From Paenibacillus thiaminolyticus (GTDB lineage: Bacteria; Bacillota; Bacilli; Paenibacillales; Paenibacillaceae), in contig NZ_CP041405.1 in the NCBI RefSeq assembly GCF_007066085.1, positions 4,171,001 through 4,235,000 on the forward strand: a stretch of DNA of 64,000 nucleotides, given 5' to 3'. Below are positions 55,719-63,995 of the stretch, one piece after another (the first letter of the stretch is position 1; each line of letters starts with the position of its first letter). The translations under genes and the position numbers were made by a program. Below the pieces are notes generated by a model. The model saw nothing but the letters and a program-made list of their open reading frames with translations. It was not told where the DNA came from and made no database searches.

Positions 55719-56984
55719 ATGATACAACTGACGCGGGAACAAATCAAAGTAAATCATAACCGTGTGGACTATTTTTTTCAGGTGGACCCCAGGCTTCAAA
55801 AATACTTCAGAGCAAGCAATCATTTATTCATGAAATATAACTATGATATCTCGGGTCTTCCAGCAAGCATATTGTCGATTCCGTTTGCGGCGAACATGAT
55901 GCCGCTCGCGTGGCTTACGGATGCGACGCTGTACGTCGACGAACTGGATCGTTCCTTCTATGACTGTCTTGCGGAACTGAAGCAGGCATATCAGGAGATG
56001 TTCCCCCATTTCCCGCTCAAGGGGCAAATCAAGGTCGGGCAGGTTTCTTCCTATCATTATCAACCGGAGCATGAAGCTGCCGTGCTATTTAGCGGGGGAT
56101 TGGACGCATTGACGACCTATATCCGTCACCGGGATAAGAAGCCTTTGCTCATTACGGAGTACGGATGGCATGAAGGGGACTGTACAGACAGCGAGGTATG
56201 GACGGCAGACCGTGAGCATGCGGAAGCTTTTGCCCGCAAGGAAGGGCTCTCCAATATCCTGGTGGAGTCCAACTACGGCACCTTCGTCTATCCTCAGCGA
56301 ATCGACCGGGATTTCCGGCGCCCGCTGGGGGACACCTGGTGGCATGGACTGCATCACGGTCTGGCGATTATATCGGCTGCGGTTCCTGCAGCCTGCTTGT
56401 TACAGGTGAAAACGGTTTACATTGCGAGCTCGCATACGATCGGCAACACGTATTCATGTGCTTCCGACCCATCGACGGACAATCTGATTCGTTACGGAGC
56501 GGGCGATGTGTTCCATGACGGATACGAGCTGTCCCGGCAGGATAAAGTCAAAGTGGTTGTGGATCACTATGCCGCTGCCAATGACAAGACCGCCGTCCGG
56601 GTATGCTATCGCAACACAGAAAACTGCTGCCAATGCGAGAAGTGCGTAAGAACGATCATGGGGATTGCGGCAGAGGGCCATGACCCGAATGACTACGGTT
56701 TTCCGGTGCCTGATGAGCTCTCCGGTTTTCTGAAGCGGTTTTTGAAGCGGGAGGTCAAGTTTTTCACGAATATCCAAATCGAACGGTTATGGAAGCCGAT
56801 CCAGGAGCGCATGCGGGAGAACCCTGACAACGTGAAGGATCAGGATCTGCTGTCTTGGTTTCCGGAGTACGATTTTGTGGCCCAGCGAAGAAAAGAACGG
56901 TTCCGCTACCGTGTAACGCAATTTTTCCCAATCATTAGAAGGAAAGTGAGAACGGGTTTGCAGCAAATCCGTGAAACCAGGTAA
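55719..56984 (+). CDS. Unassigned PP-loop (ATP pyrophosphatase) protein in the eps locus
   Basis: 421 residues. AAVLFSGGLDALTTY (residues 120-134) is an SGGxD PP-loop as in ATP-dependent amidating/thiolating enzymes and QueC-like proteins. YGTFVYPQRIDRDF and SSHTIGNTYSCASDPSTDNL follow, and near 296-309 a CYRNTENCCQCEKC cluster (Cys296, 303, 304, 306, 309) that could hold zinc. The last ~110 residues are basic. There is no signal peptide. I do not recognise a characterised family; perhaps it adenylates a sugar-linked carboxylate for amidation. GGAGGAAG site. Confidence 0.85.
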   Translation: MIQLTREQIKVNHNRVDYFFQVDPRLQKYFRASNHLFMKYNYDISGLPASILSIPFAANMMPLAWLTDATLYVDELDRSFYDCLAELKQAYQEMFPHFPLKGQIKVGQVSSYHYQPEHEAAVLFSGGLDALTTYIRHRDKKPLLITEYGWHEGDCTDSEVWTADREHAEAFARKEGLSNILVESNYGTFVYPQRIDRDFRRPLGDTWWHGLHHGLAIISAAVPAACLLQVKTVYIASSHTIGNTYSCASDPSTDNLIRYGAGDVFHDGYELSRQDKVKVVVDHYAAANDKTAVRVCYRNTENCCQCEKCVRTIMGIAAEGHDPNDYGFPVPDELSGFLKRFLKREVKFFTNIQIERLWKPIQERMRENPDNVKDQDLLSWFPEYDFVAQRRKERFRYRVTQFFPIIRRKVRTGLQQIRETR

Positions 56985-57000
56985 AAGAGCAGGTACAGGG

Positions 57001-58563
57001 ATGAGAATTCGAAATTCGCTTTATAACATTTTTTTTGGTCTGCTGGGGCAAGCCATTAGCACCATAATGGGTTTTGTCGTTAGAACGGTTTTTATATGGA
57101 CACTTGGCGTTGAGTATCTGGGAGTGAGCGGCTTGTTTTCCGATGTGCTCATGCTCCTGTCTCTAGCCAATCTCGGTTTTGAGACGGCCATCATTTACAG
57201 CTTGTATCAACCTCTTGCCGATCGGGACGAGGCCAGGATAAAAGCTTTTATGCATTTATTTCGAAAAGCCTATCTGTTCATAGGTATGCTTGTGCTCGTG
57301 CTGGGGCTTTCCCTGATTCCTTTTCTTGATGTTTTCATTCAGGGGGAAACGACGGTTTCTCATATCGAAGTCATCTATGTGTTATTTCTGCTCAATTCCG
57401 TGTCTACCTACTTCTTCGCTTACAAACAGGCCATCATTGTGGCCGACCAGCAGCAGCATGTGATATCGCGAATCCATAGTGTGTATGTGATTGCCATGAA
57501 CACGATCCAGATCATCGTGCTTCTCTGTTCGAAAAACTACATTCTATTCCTTGTGATCCAAATTGGAATGAGCGTTCTTAGAAACAAGTATATTTCCCGT
57601 GTGGCAGACCGAAAGTACGAATTCCTGAGGGAGCCGGTCAGCACTCCTTTGGACAAAGGAGAGAAGAAGACCTTTTTTCAGAACCTGCGCTCCCTGCTTA
57701 TGTACAAAGTGAGCGGCGTTGTCATCAATGGGACGGATAATCTGATTATTGCCAACCTATTTGGCGTCATATGGGTCGGATTGTATTCCAATTATTATTT
57801 GATTCTGACAACCTTAACTACATTTGTGAGCTATTTCTTCTATTCTCTAACGGCCAGCGTGGGGAATTTGAACGCTACGGAGGATAAGGAGAAGAAGTTT
57901 TTCTTCTATCGTGTGTTACGCTTGGCCAATTTTTGGGTGTTCGGGCTTAGTGCCGTATGTTTGTGGAATTTGCTTGATCCCGTGATTATTTTATGGCTCG
58001 GAGGTTCTTTTGTCCTCGGCAAGGAGACCTTGCTTGCGATCCTGCTCAATTTTTATACGACGGGGATGCAAAATGCTTCGACCATGTTCCGGGATACGAC
58101 GGGCATGTTCCGAAGGGGAAGGTACAGCCCGTTGATCGCAGCGGCAATGAACATCGGATTATCGATTACGCTTGCACGCTTCATCGGGATGCCGGGAGTA
58201 TTCCTCGGAACAGTCATTAGCCGATTGCTAACCTATTTTTGGGTTGATCCTTATTTGCTTCATAAGCACGTATTCTTGCAACCGCTGCGCCCTTATTTTA
58301 CCCGTTACGCACTGCATGCCGTGTTAGTTCTTCTGGCGGCATCCTTATGCGGCTGGCTTGCAGGATTACTCACGCTGCCGCTGTTATGGGATATCGCCGT
58401 CAGGGTCCTGCTGTGCCTGTCCGTAACGAACCTGATCTTCTATGTGTGCTTTCGCAAATCGAGCGAGTTTATCTACTTAACGAACATAGCCAAGGCGAAT
58501 ATGGGAAAGCTGCCGATCCTTACTAAATTCAATCCGGTCATACGGAGAGAGGAGACAAGGTAA
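57001..58563 (+). CDS. epsK: Wzx/EpsK-type oligosaccharide flippase
   Basis: 520 residues with 12-14 hydrophobic helices of the MOP/PST superfamily: NSLYNIFFGLLGQAISTIMGFVVRTVFIWTLGVEYLGVSGLFSDVL... and NGTDNLIIANLFGVIWVGLYSNYY. Moves lipid-linked repeat units to the outer leaflet for EpsG. Start at ATG 57001 is uncertain (weak site); a GTG at 56971 is worse. Confidence 0.9.
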   Translation: MRIRNSLYNIFFGLLGQAISTIMGFVVRTVFIWTLGVEYLGVSGLFSDVLMLLSLANLGFETAIIYSLYQPLADRDEARIKAFMHLFRKAYLFIGMLVLVLGLSLIPFLDVFIQGETTVSHIEVIYVLFLLNSVSTYFFAYKQAIIVADQQQHVISRIHSVYVIAMNTIQIIVLLCSKNYILFLVIQIGMSVLRNKYISRVADRKYEFLREPVSTPLDKGEKKTFFQNLRSLLMYKVSGVVINGTDNLIIANLFGVIWVGLYSNYYLILTTLTTFVSYFFYSLTASVGNLNATEDKEKKFFFYRVLRLANFWVFGLSAVCLWNLLDPVIILWLGGSFVLGKETLLAILLNFYTTGMQNASTMFRDTTGMFRRGRYSPLIAAAMNIGLSITLARFIGMPGVFLGTVISRLLTYFWVDPYLLHKHVFLQPLRPYFTRYALHAVLVLLAASLCGWLAGLLTLPLLWDIAVRVLLCLSVTNLIFYVCFRKSSEFIYLTNIAKANMGKLPILTKFNPVIRREETR

Positions 58564-59591
58564 TGGCCATTTTGATCACGGGTGGCGCCGGTTATATCGG
58601 AAGCCATACTTGCGTAGAAATGCTGGAGGCGGGATATGATATCGTCGTTCTTGATAATTTCTCCAACAGCCATCCGGAAGCGATTCGTCGGATTTCGGAT
58701 ATTACGGGCAAAGGATTTGCTTTTTATGAAGCGGATCTTCTCGACGAGCAACGCTTGAATCGGATATTCGAGGGACATCGCATCGATGCCGTGATCCATT
58801 TTGCCGGCCTGAAAGCGGTTGGGGAGTCGGTTCAGGTGCCGCTTGAATACTACCATACGAATCTTACCAGCACGCTGGTTCTGTGCAGGGCGATGGCCAA
58901 GCATGGCGTGTACAGCCTGGTATTCAGCTCATCCGCCTCGGTGTATGGGGTACCGGAATGTGTTCCCATTTCGGAGGAAGCCAGCCTTGGGGCGGTGAGT
59001 CCCTATGGAAGAACCAAACAAATGATTGAGCAAGTACTGCAGGATCTGGCTTCTTCTGACCCGAGATGGGGAATTTCCATTCTCAGATATTTCAATCCCG
59101 TCGGTGCACATAAAAGCGGAAAGATCGGAGAGAGCCCTAATGGGACGCCTAACAATTTAATGCCGTTTATTACGCAAGTAGCTGTGGGGAGATTGCCGTC
59201 GCTTAAAGTATACGGCTCCGATTACCCTACAAAAGACGGTACGGGAATCCGAGATTATATTCATGTCGTGGATTTGGCGCAAGGCCATCTGAAAGCATTG
59301 GAGCATTTGGATCATATAAATGGGGTCGAATTTTACAATCTGGGTACAGGCCGGGGGTTTACGGTGCTGGAGATGATCCATTCCTTCGAGAAGGTGTCGG
59401 GGATTCAGATTCCCTATGAAATCGTGGGGCGAAGACCAGGGGATATCGGGATATGCTATGCTGATCCGACAAAGTCCCATATAAGCCTGGGGTGGTTCCC
59501 GAAATACGGCATTACCGACATGTGTGAAGATAGCTGGAATTGGCAGGTTCATAATCCGCAAGGTTATTGCGAGAGGATCACGGCCGGGTAA
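58563..59591 (+). CDS. galE: UDP-glucose 4-epimerase
   Basis: 342 residues. Rossmann ILITGGAGYIGSHTCVEML, SSSASVYG, catalytic Tyr/Lys in SPYGRTKQ and RYFNPVGAHKSGKIGE are textbook GalE. Interconverts UDP-Glc/UDP-Gal for the exopolysaccharide. Its ATG overlaps the flippase stop by 1 nt. Last structural gene of the locus. Confidence 0.95.
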   Translation: MAILITGGAGYIGSHTCVEMLEAGYDIVVLDNFSNSHPEAIRRISDITGKGFAFYEADLLDEQRLNRIFEGHRIDAVIHFAGLKAVGESVQVPLEYYHTNLTSTLVLCRAMAKHGVYSLVFSSSASVYGVPECVPISEEASLGAVSPYGRTKQMIEQVLQDLASSDPRWGISILRYFNPVGAHKSGKIGESPNGTPNNLMPFITQVAVGRLPSLKVYGSDYPTKDGTGIRDYIHVVDLAQGHLKALEHLDHINGVEFYNLGTGRGFTVLEMIHSFEKVSGIQIPYEIVGRRPGDIGICYADPTKSHISLGWFPKYGITDMCEDSWNWQVHNPQGYCERITAG

Positions 59592-59599
59592 TCATCGAA

Positions 59600-59667
59600 T
59601 TCGACAAAACTAGTGCTCCAGAGACGACATACTATGACACCATGGAACGTCAAATGTCGTGTATAAT
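59600..59667 (+). promoter_or_regulatory. sinI promoter region with Spo0A-type box
   Basis: The reverse complement of 59600-59609 is TTTTGTCGAA, an exact Spo0A (0A) box core. A TATAAT at 59662-59667 would be the -10 of sinI, and a partial AATGTCGT lies at 59654. In B. subtilis sinI is activated by Spo0A~P, so placement fits. A 13-bp near-palindrome TACTTAATAAGTA (59670-59682) sits at the likely start point. Confidence 0.6.
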
Positions 59668-59783
59668 ACTACTTAATAAGTATATATTAGGAAACGATGA
59701 AATGCGCCTTTTTTGTCTGGGCACTTTAGGCGTGTGGAGTTAGTGGTGCAACCGGCCGAGTAAATTCGGGAGGCAATGCAATC

Positions 59784-59954
59784 ATGGTTGAAGCGGTTAC
59801 AGGTAACAATGAACAATTGGACAAGGATTGGGTAGCTATTATTTTAACTGCACGACAAATGGGCCTTTCCATTGCGGACATTCGTAAACTTCTTCGCGAT
59901 TTTCAGGCACAGTCTGATCCTGAATGGCCGCTCCATGTCAATTCAGAAGCATAA
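59784..59954 (+). CDS. sinI: SinI-type antirepressor (short gene)
   Basis: 56 residues. The central part EQLDKDWVAIILTARQMGLSIADIRKLL (from residue 10) follows the B. subtilis SinI pattern ELDQEWVELMVEAKEANISPEEIRKYL. The conserved Leu12, Asp13, Trp16, Ala23, Ser29 and the I-R-K helix match the SinI/SinR dimerisation surface. It has no helix-turn-helix. GGGAGG lies 10 nt before the ATG. It faces sinR across a shared terminator rather than lying upstream of it as in B. subtilis. Predicted to bind SinR and release the eps operators. Confidence 0.85.
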   Translation: MVEAVTGNNEQLDKDWVAIILTARQMGLSIADIRKLLRDFQAQSDPEWPLHVNSEA

Positions 59955-59977
59955 CTCACGATTGTTGACATTATCGA

Positions 59978-60047
59978 AAAGAAATCTCCTTCGTTGAGGC
60001 ATGTTTACAGATAACGCGCGGTGAACTCAACAATCGGAGATTTCTTT
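59978..60047. terminator. Bidirectional terminator between sinI and sinR
   Basis: AAAGAAATCTCC/GGAGATTTCTTT (12 bp) plus an inner CGTTGAG/CTCAAC pair. T-rich flanks on both strands (TTTCTTTATTTT on +). Confidence 0.75.
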
Positions 60048-60076
60048 ATTTTGGGCTGCGTCAACGCTAGGGAGCA

Positions 60077-60412
60077 TCATGACTCTTCGCGTGTTAGCTT
60101 CCACTTATTATATTCCAGAAATTCTTTGAATTGCTCTTTACTTACGCCAGAAGCCATCGCTTCTTTTACGAGATTAGTCCATTCTTCGTCCAACACCTCA
60201 GCTTCATTCGAAGCTTCCTTGTCTTGCAGCAGCTCCTCAACTGAGACCCCGAGAATAACACTAATCTTCTCCAGAAATTGAATGGAAGGATTCTGCTGAA
60301 TTCCTCTTTCAATTGAGCTTAAATAGGATTTTGCGACACCTGCTCTTTCGGAGAGTTCTGACAGTGAGTAATTTTTCTTCCTTCGAAGGATTTGAATCCG
60401 TTCTCCGATCAT
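60077..60412 (-). CDS. sinR: SinR-type biofilm master repressor
   Basis: 111 residues, the same length as B. subtilis SinR. XRE helix-turn-helix at 1-62 with SLSELSERAGVAKSYLSSIER as recognition region (AGVAKSYLSSIER is identical, as I recall it, to B. subtilis), then NPSIQFLEKISVILGVSVEELL. The C-terminal SinI/tetramer domain EEWTNLVKEAMASGVSKEQFKEFLEYNKW also matches. GGAGG site. Palindromes with SinR half-sites occur at both eps control regions. It is transcribed toward sinI, just downstream of the lasso operon. Confidence 0.95.
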   Translation of the reverse strand: MIGERIQILRRKKNYSLSELSERAGVAKSYLSSIERGIQQNPSIQFLEKISVILGVSVEELLQDKEASNEAEVLDEEWTNLVKEAMASGVSKEQFKEFLEYNKWKLTREES

Positions 60413-60444
60413 GATTTAACCTCCGTGTATACATCTGCTTGTCC

Positions 60445-60450
60445 CTATTA
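60445..60450 (-). promoter_or_regulatory. -10 element of a separate sinR promoter
   Basis: Minus-strand TATAAT 33 nt before the sinR ATG; the -35 (TTTCGG, 17 bp upstream) is poor. Suggests sinR has its own promoter in addition to possible read-through from the lasso operon. Confidence 0.5.
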
Positions 60451-60479
60451 TATCCGATTTCCCCCACCTCCGAAAGCGG

Positions 60480-62303
60480 CTACAGCGTATAGACGTTAAC
60501 AGGCTGCGCCTCCTGATTTTGTAAAAGATTTGCAAATATGCTCTTTTTTTCTGAGGATAATGACAAAAAGGTTCCCTGTTCAGCCAATTTCCCGTCATGT
60601 ATGACTAAAATTTGTTCCGCGTTTTGGATGGTGGACAGCCTATGGGCAACCACAATGACCGTAATGCGATCCTTCAACCGATGTAAAGCGGTCAGAATCT
60701 TTTTTTCATTCTCCGTATCCAGTGCGCTTGTCGCCTCATCCAGAACAAGGATAGAAGGCTGCCGGATGATGGCTCTTGCCAGGACCAGGCGCTGCCGTTC
60801 TCCTCCTGACAAACGAATGCCTCGATCTCCAATGAGCGTCTCCAATTGGTGAGGAAGCTTGCGTACAAATTCAGCTGCCGAGGAAAAATCGAGGGCTTCC
60901 CACAGTTCGTTCTCCGTGGCACTCGGTTTCACCATCAACAGGTTTTCTCTTATGGTCGCATTATAAAGAAACGGATCCTGCGCCACATACCCGATGGAGC
61001 GTCTGTACGCGAGCAGGTTGTCATTCGTGATCGCTATGCCATCCACGAGGATTTGACCGGATTCAGGCTGCATCAGGCCCATAAGGATATCGATAAACGT
61101 GCTCTTGCCGGCCCCTGATTTGCCAACGATAGCGGTCATCCCTTGGGCTGGAATATGAACGCTGATATTTTGCAAAGCATACACAGGCAGTTGCGGCTGA
61201 TAGCGAAACGAAAGATTTCTGACTTCGATTCCTTGCATAACGAACCAATGGCCAGGTCCCGGAGCGGGCGATTCGGTAAGCGTAATCGCCTGATCTGCGG
61301 CCAATTTGCAGTCACGCTGCAATTGCTGAAGAGCCTTGAAGGCCGGGATGGTCGAGGCTAATTGTTCCAGCTTGGACTGGAGGCTGGTAAATCTCGGCCA
61401 CAACCTGGCAAAGAGCAGGATAACGATCAATAAAGACGGCCCCTCACTCGGAAAAAAACGAAATGACGTAAAGATAAATCCGGCAATAAGCAGTGAGGAC
61501 GCTATTTTATACAACAGCTGGGAATTCAGCCGTAGCCGCACATAATCCAGCTGCTCTTGCATGGTTCCTTCGGTAAGCTGCTGGTGCCACTCCAAGCGGG
61601 AGGGTTCCAGGTTATTGCTCTTTATATCTTTCATTCCTTGAAGCTGGTCCGTGATTCCTGCCAAATAAGCTTGGGCGAGCTTGGACGTCTGGCTGCCGAG
61701 CTGCTTGGATTTGCGAATAAATCCGCGGGAAAGAAAAGCAAGCATGGCTCCGCAGGCAATAACGAACAGCGTTATCTTCGGTGAGATCCAGAAGGCGAAA
61801 ATAATCTGAAGGAGGGTAAACAAGGCAGATGTAATGAATTGGAGAAGCAGACTGATTCCCCCCAAGACTCTGGCGGTTTCGATCGTAAGGGCATTCACCA
61901 GATCGGAAGTTCTGCGATTTATAAAAAAAGGCCATTGCGCTCTTAGAAGAGCACTGTAATTCTCGTAACGCAGTTGTCGGCTGAAATGTTGCTCTATCTC
62001 GGCATTGCGGACCGTAACGGCTCGATGAATGAGGTTCTGAGTGACGACAATCAGCAGGTATACGGTTAGAATGATGGCCAGGGAAGAGGCCTGCGGCAAG
62101 CTGTGCAGGATGTTCAAAAACCGCAGCCTGTTCTCCCAAGCCGGCTCTGACAACAGAACACCGCCAACCGTAAGCATGGGGATGAGCAGAAGAAATGTCA
62201 TGCCCTCCAGGAGACTGCTGATCACCATGCCGATAATGTTGATGCTTAATTGTAACCCTGCCGTTTGATGAAGCCGCTTCATGTACAGAATAATCGAATT
62301 CAT
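60480..62303 (-). CDS. Lasso-peptide ABC exporter (LanT-like without peptidase)
   Basis: 607 residues. Six membrane helices in residues 1-300 and an ATPase with Walker A GKSGAGKST (394-402), signature LSGGERQR (498-505), Walker B ILVLDEATSALD (518-529) and H-loop His554. No N-terminal C39 peptidase, as in lasso exporters that carry already-matured peptide. 4-nt overlap with B2. Confidence 0.93.
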   Translation of the reverse strand: MNSIILYMKRLHQTAGLQLSINIIGMVISSLLEGMTFLLLIPMLTVGGVLLSEPAWENRLRFLNILHSLPQASSLAIILTVYLLIVVTQNLIHRAVTVRNAEIEQHFSRQLRYENYSALLRAQWPFFINRRTSDLVNALTIETARVLGGISLLLQFITSALFTLLQIIFAFWISPKITLFVIACGAMLAFLSRGFIRKSKQLGSQTSKLAQAYLAGITDQLQGMKDIKSNNLEPSRLEWHQQLTEGTMQEQLDYVRLRLNSQLLYKIASSLLIAGFIFTSFRFFPSEGPSLLIVILLFARLWPRFTSLQSKLEQLASTIPAFKALQQLQRDCKLAADQAITLTESPAPGPGHWFVMQGIEVRNLSFRYQPQLPVYALQNISVHIPAQGMTAIVGKSGAGKSTFIDILMGLMQPESGQILVDGIAITNDNLLAYRRSIGYVAQDPFLYNATIRENLLMVKPSATENELWEALDFSSAAEFVRKLPHQLETLIGDRGIRLSGGERQRLVLARAIIRQPSILVLDEATSALDTENEKKILTALHRLKDRITVIVVAHRLSTIQNAEQILVIHDGKLAEQGTFLSLSSEKKSIFANLLQNQEAQPVNVYTL

Positions 62304-62761
62304 GGGTCTGTCCCTGCGCTCTTCGCGAATTTCTCCACCACGACGAACTGCTTCATCATCTCGGCGCCGGTAATGTATATCGAGCCGCTGCGGAGCCAGG
62401 CGTGTGCGATCAGTTCACCGTTTTTATTTTTCCCGGTCCCCAAATATAACGTGCTGTGCAGGTTTCTTTTTTCAAGCATCTTCATACCTGCCATCGCCCT
62501 TACCAAGCATTTGCTCTCCCAGAAAGTATGCCGGCTCACGATCTGGATCGCGCTCCGAATATGCTTCATGGTTTTCGTGTGCGACGGATCATGGACTTCT
62601 GGCGTTTCCATGGATCGTCTCCCCAGCAGAGGCGAGATCTTCGCGAACGGGAAATACAAAAGAATGCGCGCCCACCCCAAATAAAGAAAAGCTTCCGCGA
62701 ATAAAAGGAATGTCTTCCGATCTGATAGGCATAACCATATCCATCTTCGCAACCGGTTCAT
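62300..62761 (-). CDS. Lasso-peptide B2 leader peptidase (transglutaminase-like)
   Basis: 153 residues, PF13471-type. Catalytic Cys85 (SKCLVRAMAGMKML) and His120 (AHAWLRSG) are clear; the third triad residue is not obvious in this C-terminal part. It cuts the leader from the precursor peptide guided by B1. 4-nt overlaps on both sides. Confidence 0.9.
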   Translation of the reverse strand: MNRLRRWIWLCLSDRKTFLLFAEAFLYLGWARILLYFPFAKISPLLGRRSMETPEVHDPSHTKTMKHIRSAIQIVSRHTFWESKCLVRAMAGMKMLEKRNLHSTLYLGTGKNKNGELIAHAWLRSGSIYITGAEMMKQFVVVEKFAKSAGTDP

Positions 62762-63057
62762 AGCCGCTTCACATGCCGTATTAAGCCCTCATGCTCCAAA
62801 TCCGAGAGGAACAGGAGAATGTCTTCCTCGCATTCCGACGACTCTACCTCATATGCGGATAAAATGGATCGGATAATATGTTCCGCCTTCACGGGCGTGA
62901 TAAGCATGTCCCAGATCTCGCCTCCAAGCGTACCGAGATTATAGTATTTTCCCTTCTGGACGCTTAACATCACTTTCTCGCCGGCCATATCGCTAACGAT
63001 ATGGCCCTCGCATTGAACAAGCGTATCGACAGGGGTGATCGAATGAAGTTTGCTCAT
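62758..63057 (-). CDS. Lasso-peptide B1 (PqqD-like leader-recognition protein)
   Basis: 99 residues of PqqD/RRE fold: MLSVQKGKYYNLGTLGGEIWDMLITPVKAEHIIRSILSAYEVESSECEEDILLFLSDLEHEGLI. Binds the precursor's leader and presents it to B2. Separate B1 and B2 genes are the norm in Firmicute and actinobacterial lasso clusters. Confidence 0.92.
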   Translation of the reverse strand: MSKLHSITPVDTLVQCEGHIVSDMAGEKVMLSVQKGKYYNLGTLGGEIWDMLITPVKAEHIIRSILSAYEVESSECEEDILLFLSDLEHEGLIRHVKRL

Positions 63058-63995
63058 TGGTCATTCTCTCCTTGCCGGATAATGTTTAAGATATGCGATG
63101 TCAGATCAAGCGTGCTGAATCCAACCATGGGACGGTGCAGACGGTACATCCCGACCTGGCGAATGAAGGATGACAGGGTCTTGAAGTGCCATTCCATCAA
63201 TCCCAGCGGCTGTACCAACAAATTACGGTACGTATGGTGAAAGAGGACGCGAAAGCGCTCCATCCCCTGGATCGGCGCAATATGAGTGGCTGCATCCCAG
63301 GGAACCAGCTCAAAGATACTTGCCAACGGAAGTGGTTTTTCATGAAAGTTGGACCCCGCGGGCACGGCAAATTTCGTATTACGCTCATAAAGCGGGGTGT
63401 AATTGGCATTGTCCATTCCCATGTGCTTCAATGTGTCCACCCATAATTTTTGCTGCGGGTAAGATGGAACAACCCAAGGAGAGCCTCGAGTCATCACGAC
63501 GGGAATAACATCATCGCTAAGCAGCGGATATCCCTCGGACATCAGGTGCAAGGCCAAGGTGGATTTGCCCGCCCCGGATTCGCCGATAATGGCATAGGCT
63601 TTCCCGTCAATAGCTACGGCGCTGCCGTGCAAAGGCATAATTTTGCGCTGCAGCAATAGAATGCCCATACAAGTCCCCAGAATAAAAAGCCGAACCCAAT
63701 TCTCTTCCGCCTGATCGAACGGAGAGACCAGGATGGAGGAGGCATCCTGTACCGCATATATGGCAGCCCCAGGTACCCGAAACATAACCGTACGGCCGTG
63801 ATCCAGAATAGCGAAGTTTCCATAGAAATGAATGGAGCTGTTCCAGAGAGGCTGCAAGTCTGTCCGCCGTACCGTAATGTTGTCCAGAGGCTCGCGCTCG
63901 CCAGCCAGAGGCAGTTCCGGTAATACAAAGTCGCTCTCAATACGGAAGCCAAAAGCTTTATAATGGTCAGTCCTTACCGCTGCTCGTTCGGTCAT
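63054..63995 (-). CDS. HPr-kinase-like lasso-peptide kinase (PadeK type)
   Basis: 313 residues. PLHGSAVAIDGKAYAIIGESGAGKSTLALHL holds His123 and the P-loop (138-145), and YPLLSDDVIPV gives the metal acids Asp161/162. It lacks the N-terminal HPrK domain. In Paenibacillus, PadeK-type enzymes phosphorylate the C-terminal residue of the lasso precursor. The start is 5 nt from the window end; reverse-strand TGA (64000-63998) may be the stop of the cyclase gene. Confidence 0.92.
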   Translation of the reverse strand: MTERAAVRTDHYKAFGFRIESDFVLPELPLAGEREPLDNITVRRTDLQPLWNSSIHFYGNFAILDHGRTVMFRVPGAAIYAVQDASSILVSPFDQAEENWVRLFILGTCMGILLLQRKIMPLHGSAVAIDGKAYAIIGESGAGKSTLALHLMSEGYPLLSDDVIPVVMTRGSPWVVPSYPQQKLWVDTLKHMGMDNANYTPLYERNTKFAVPAGSNFHEKPLPLASIFELVPWDAATHIAPIQGMERFRVLFHHTYRNLLVQPLGLMEWHFKTLSSFIRQVGMYRLHRPMVGFSTLDLTSHILNIIRQGENDQ

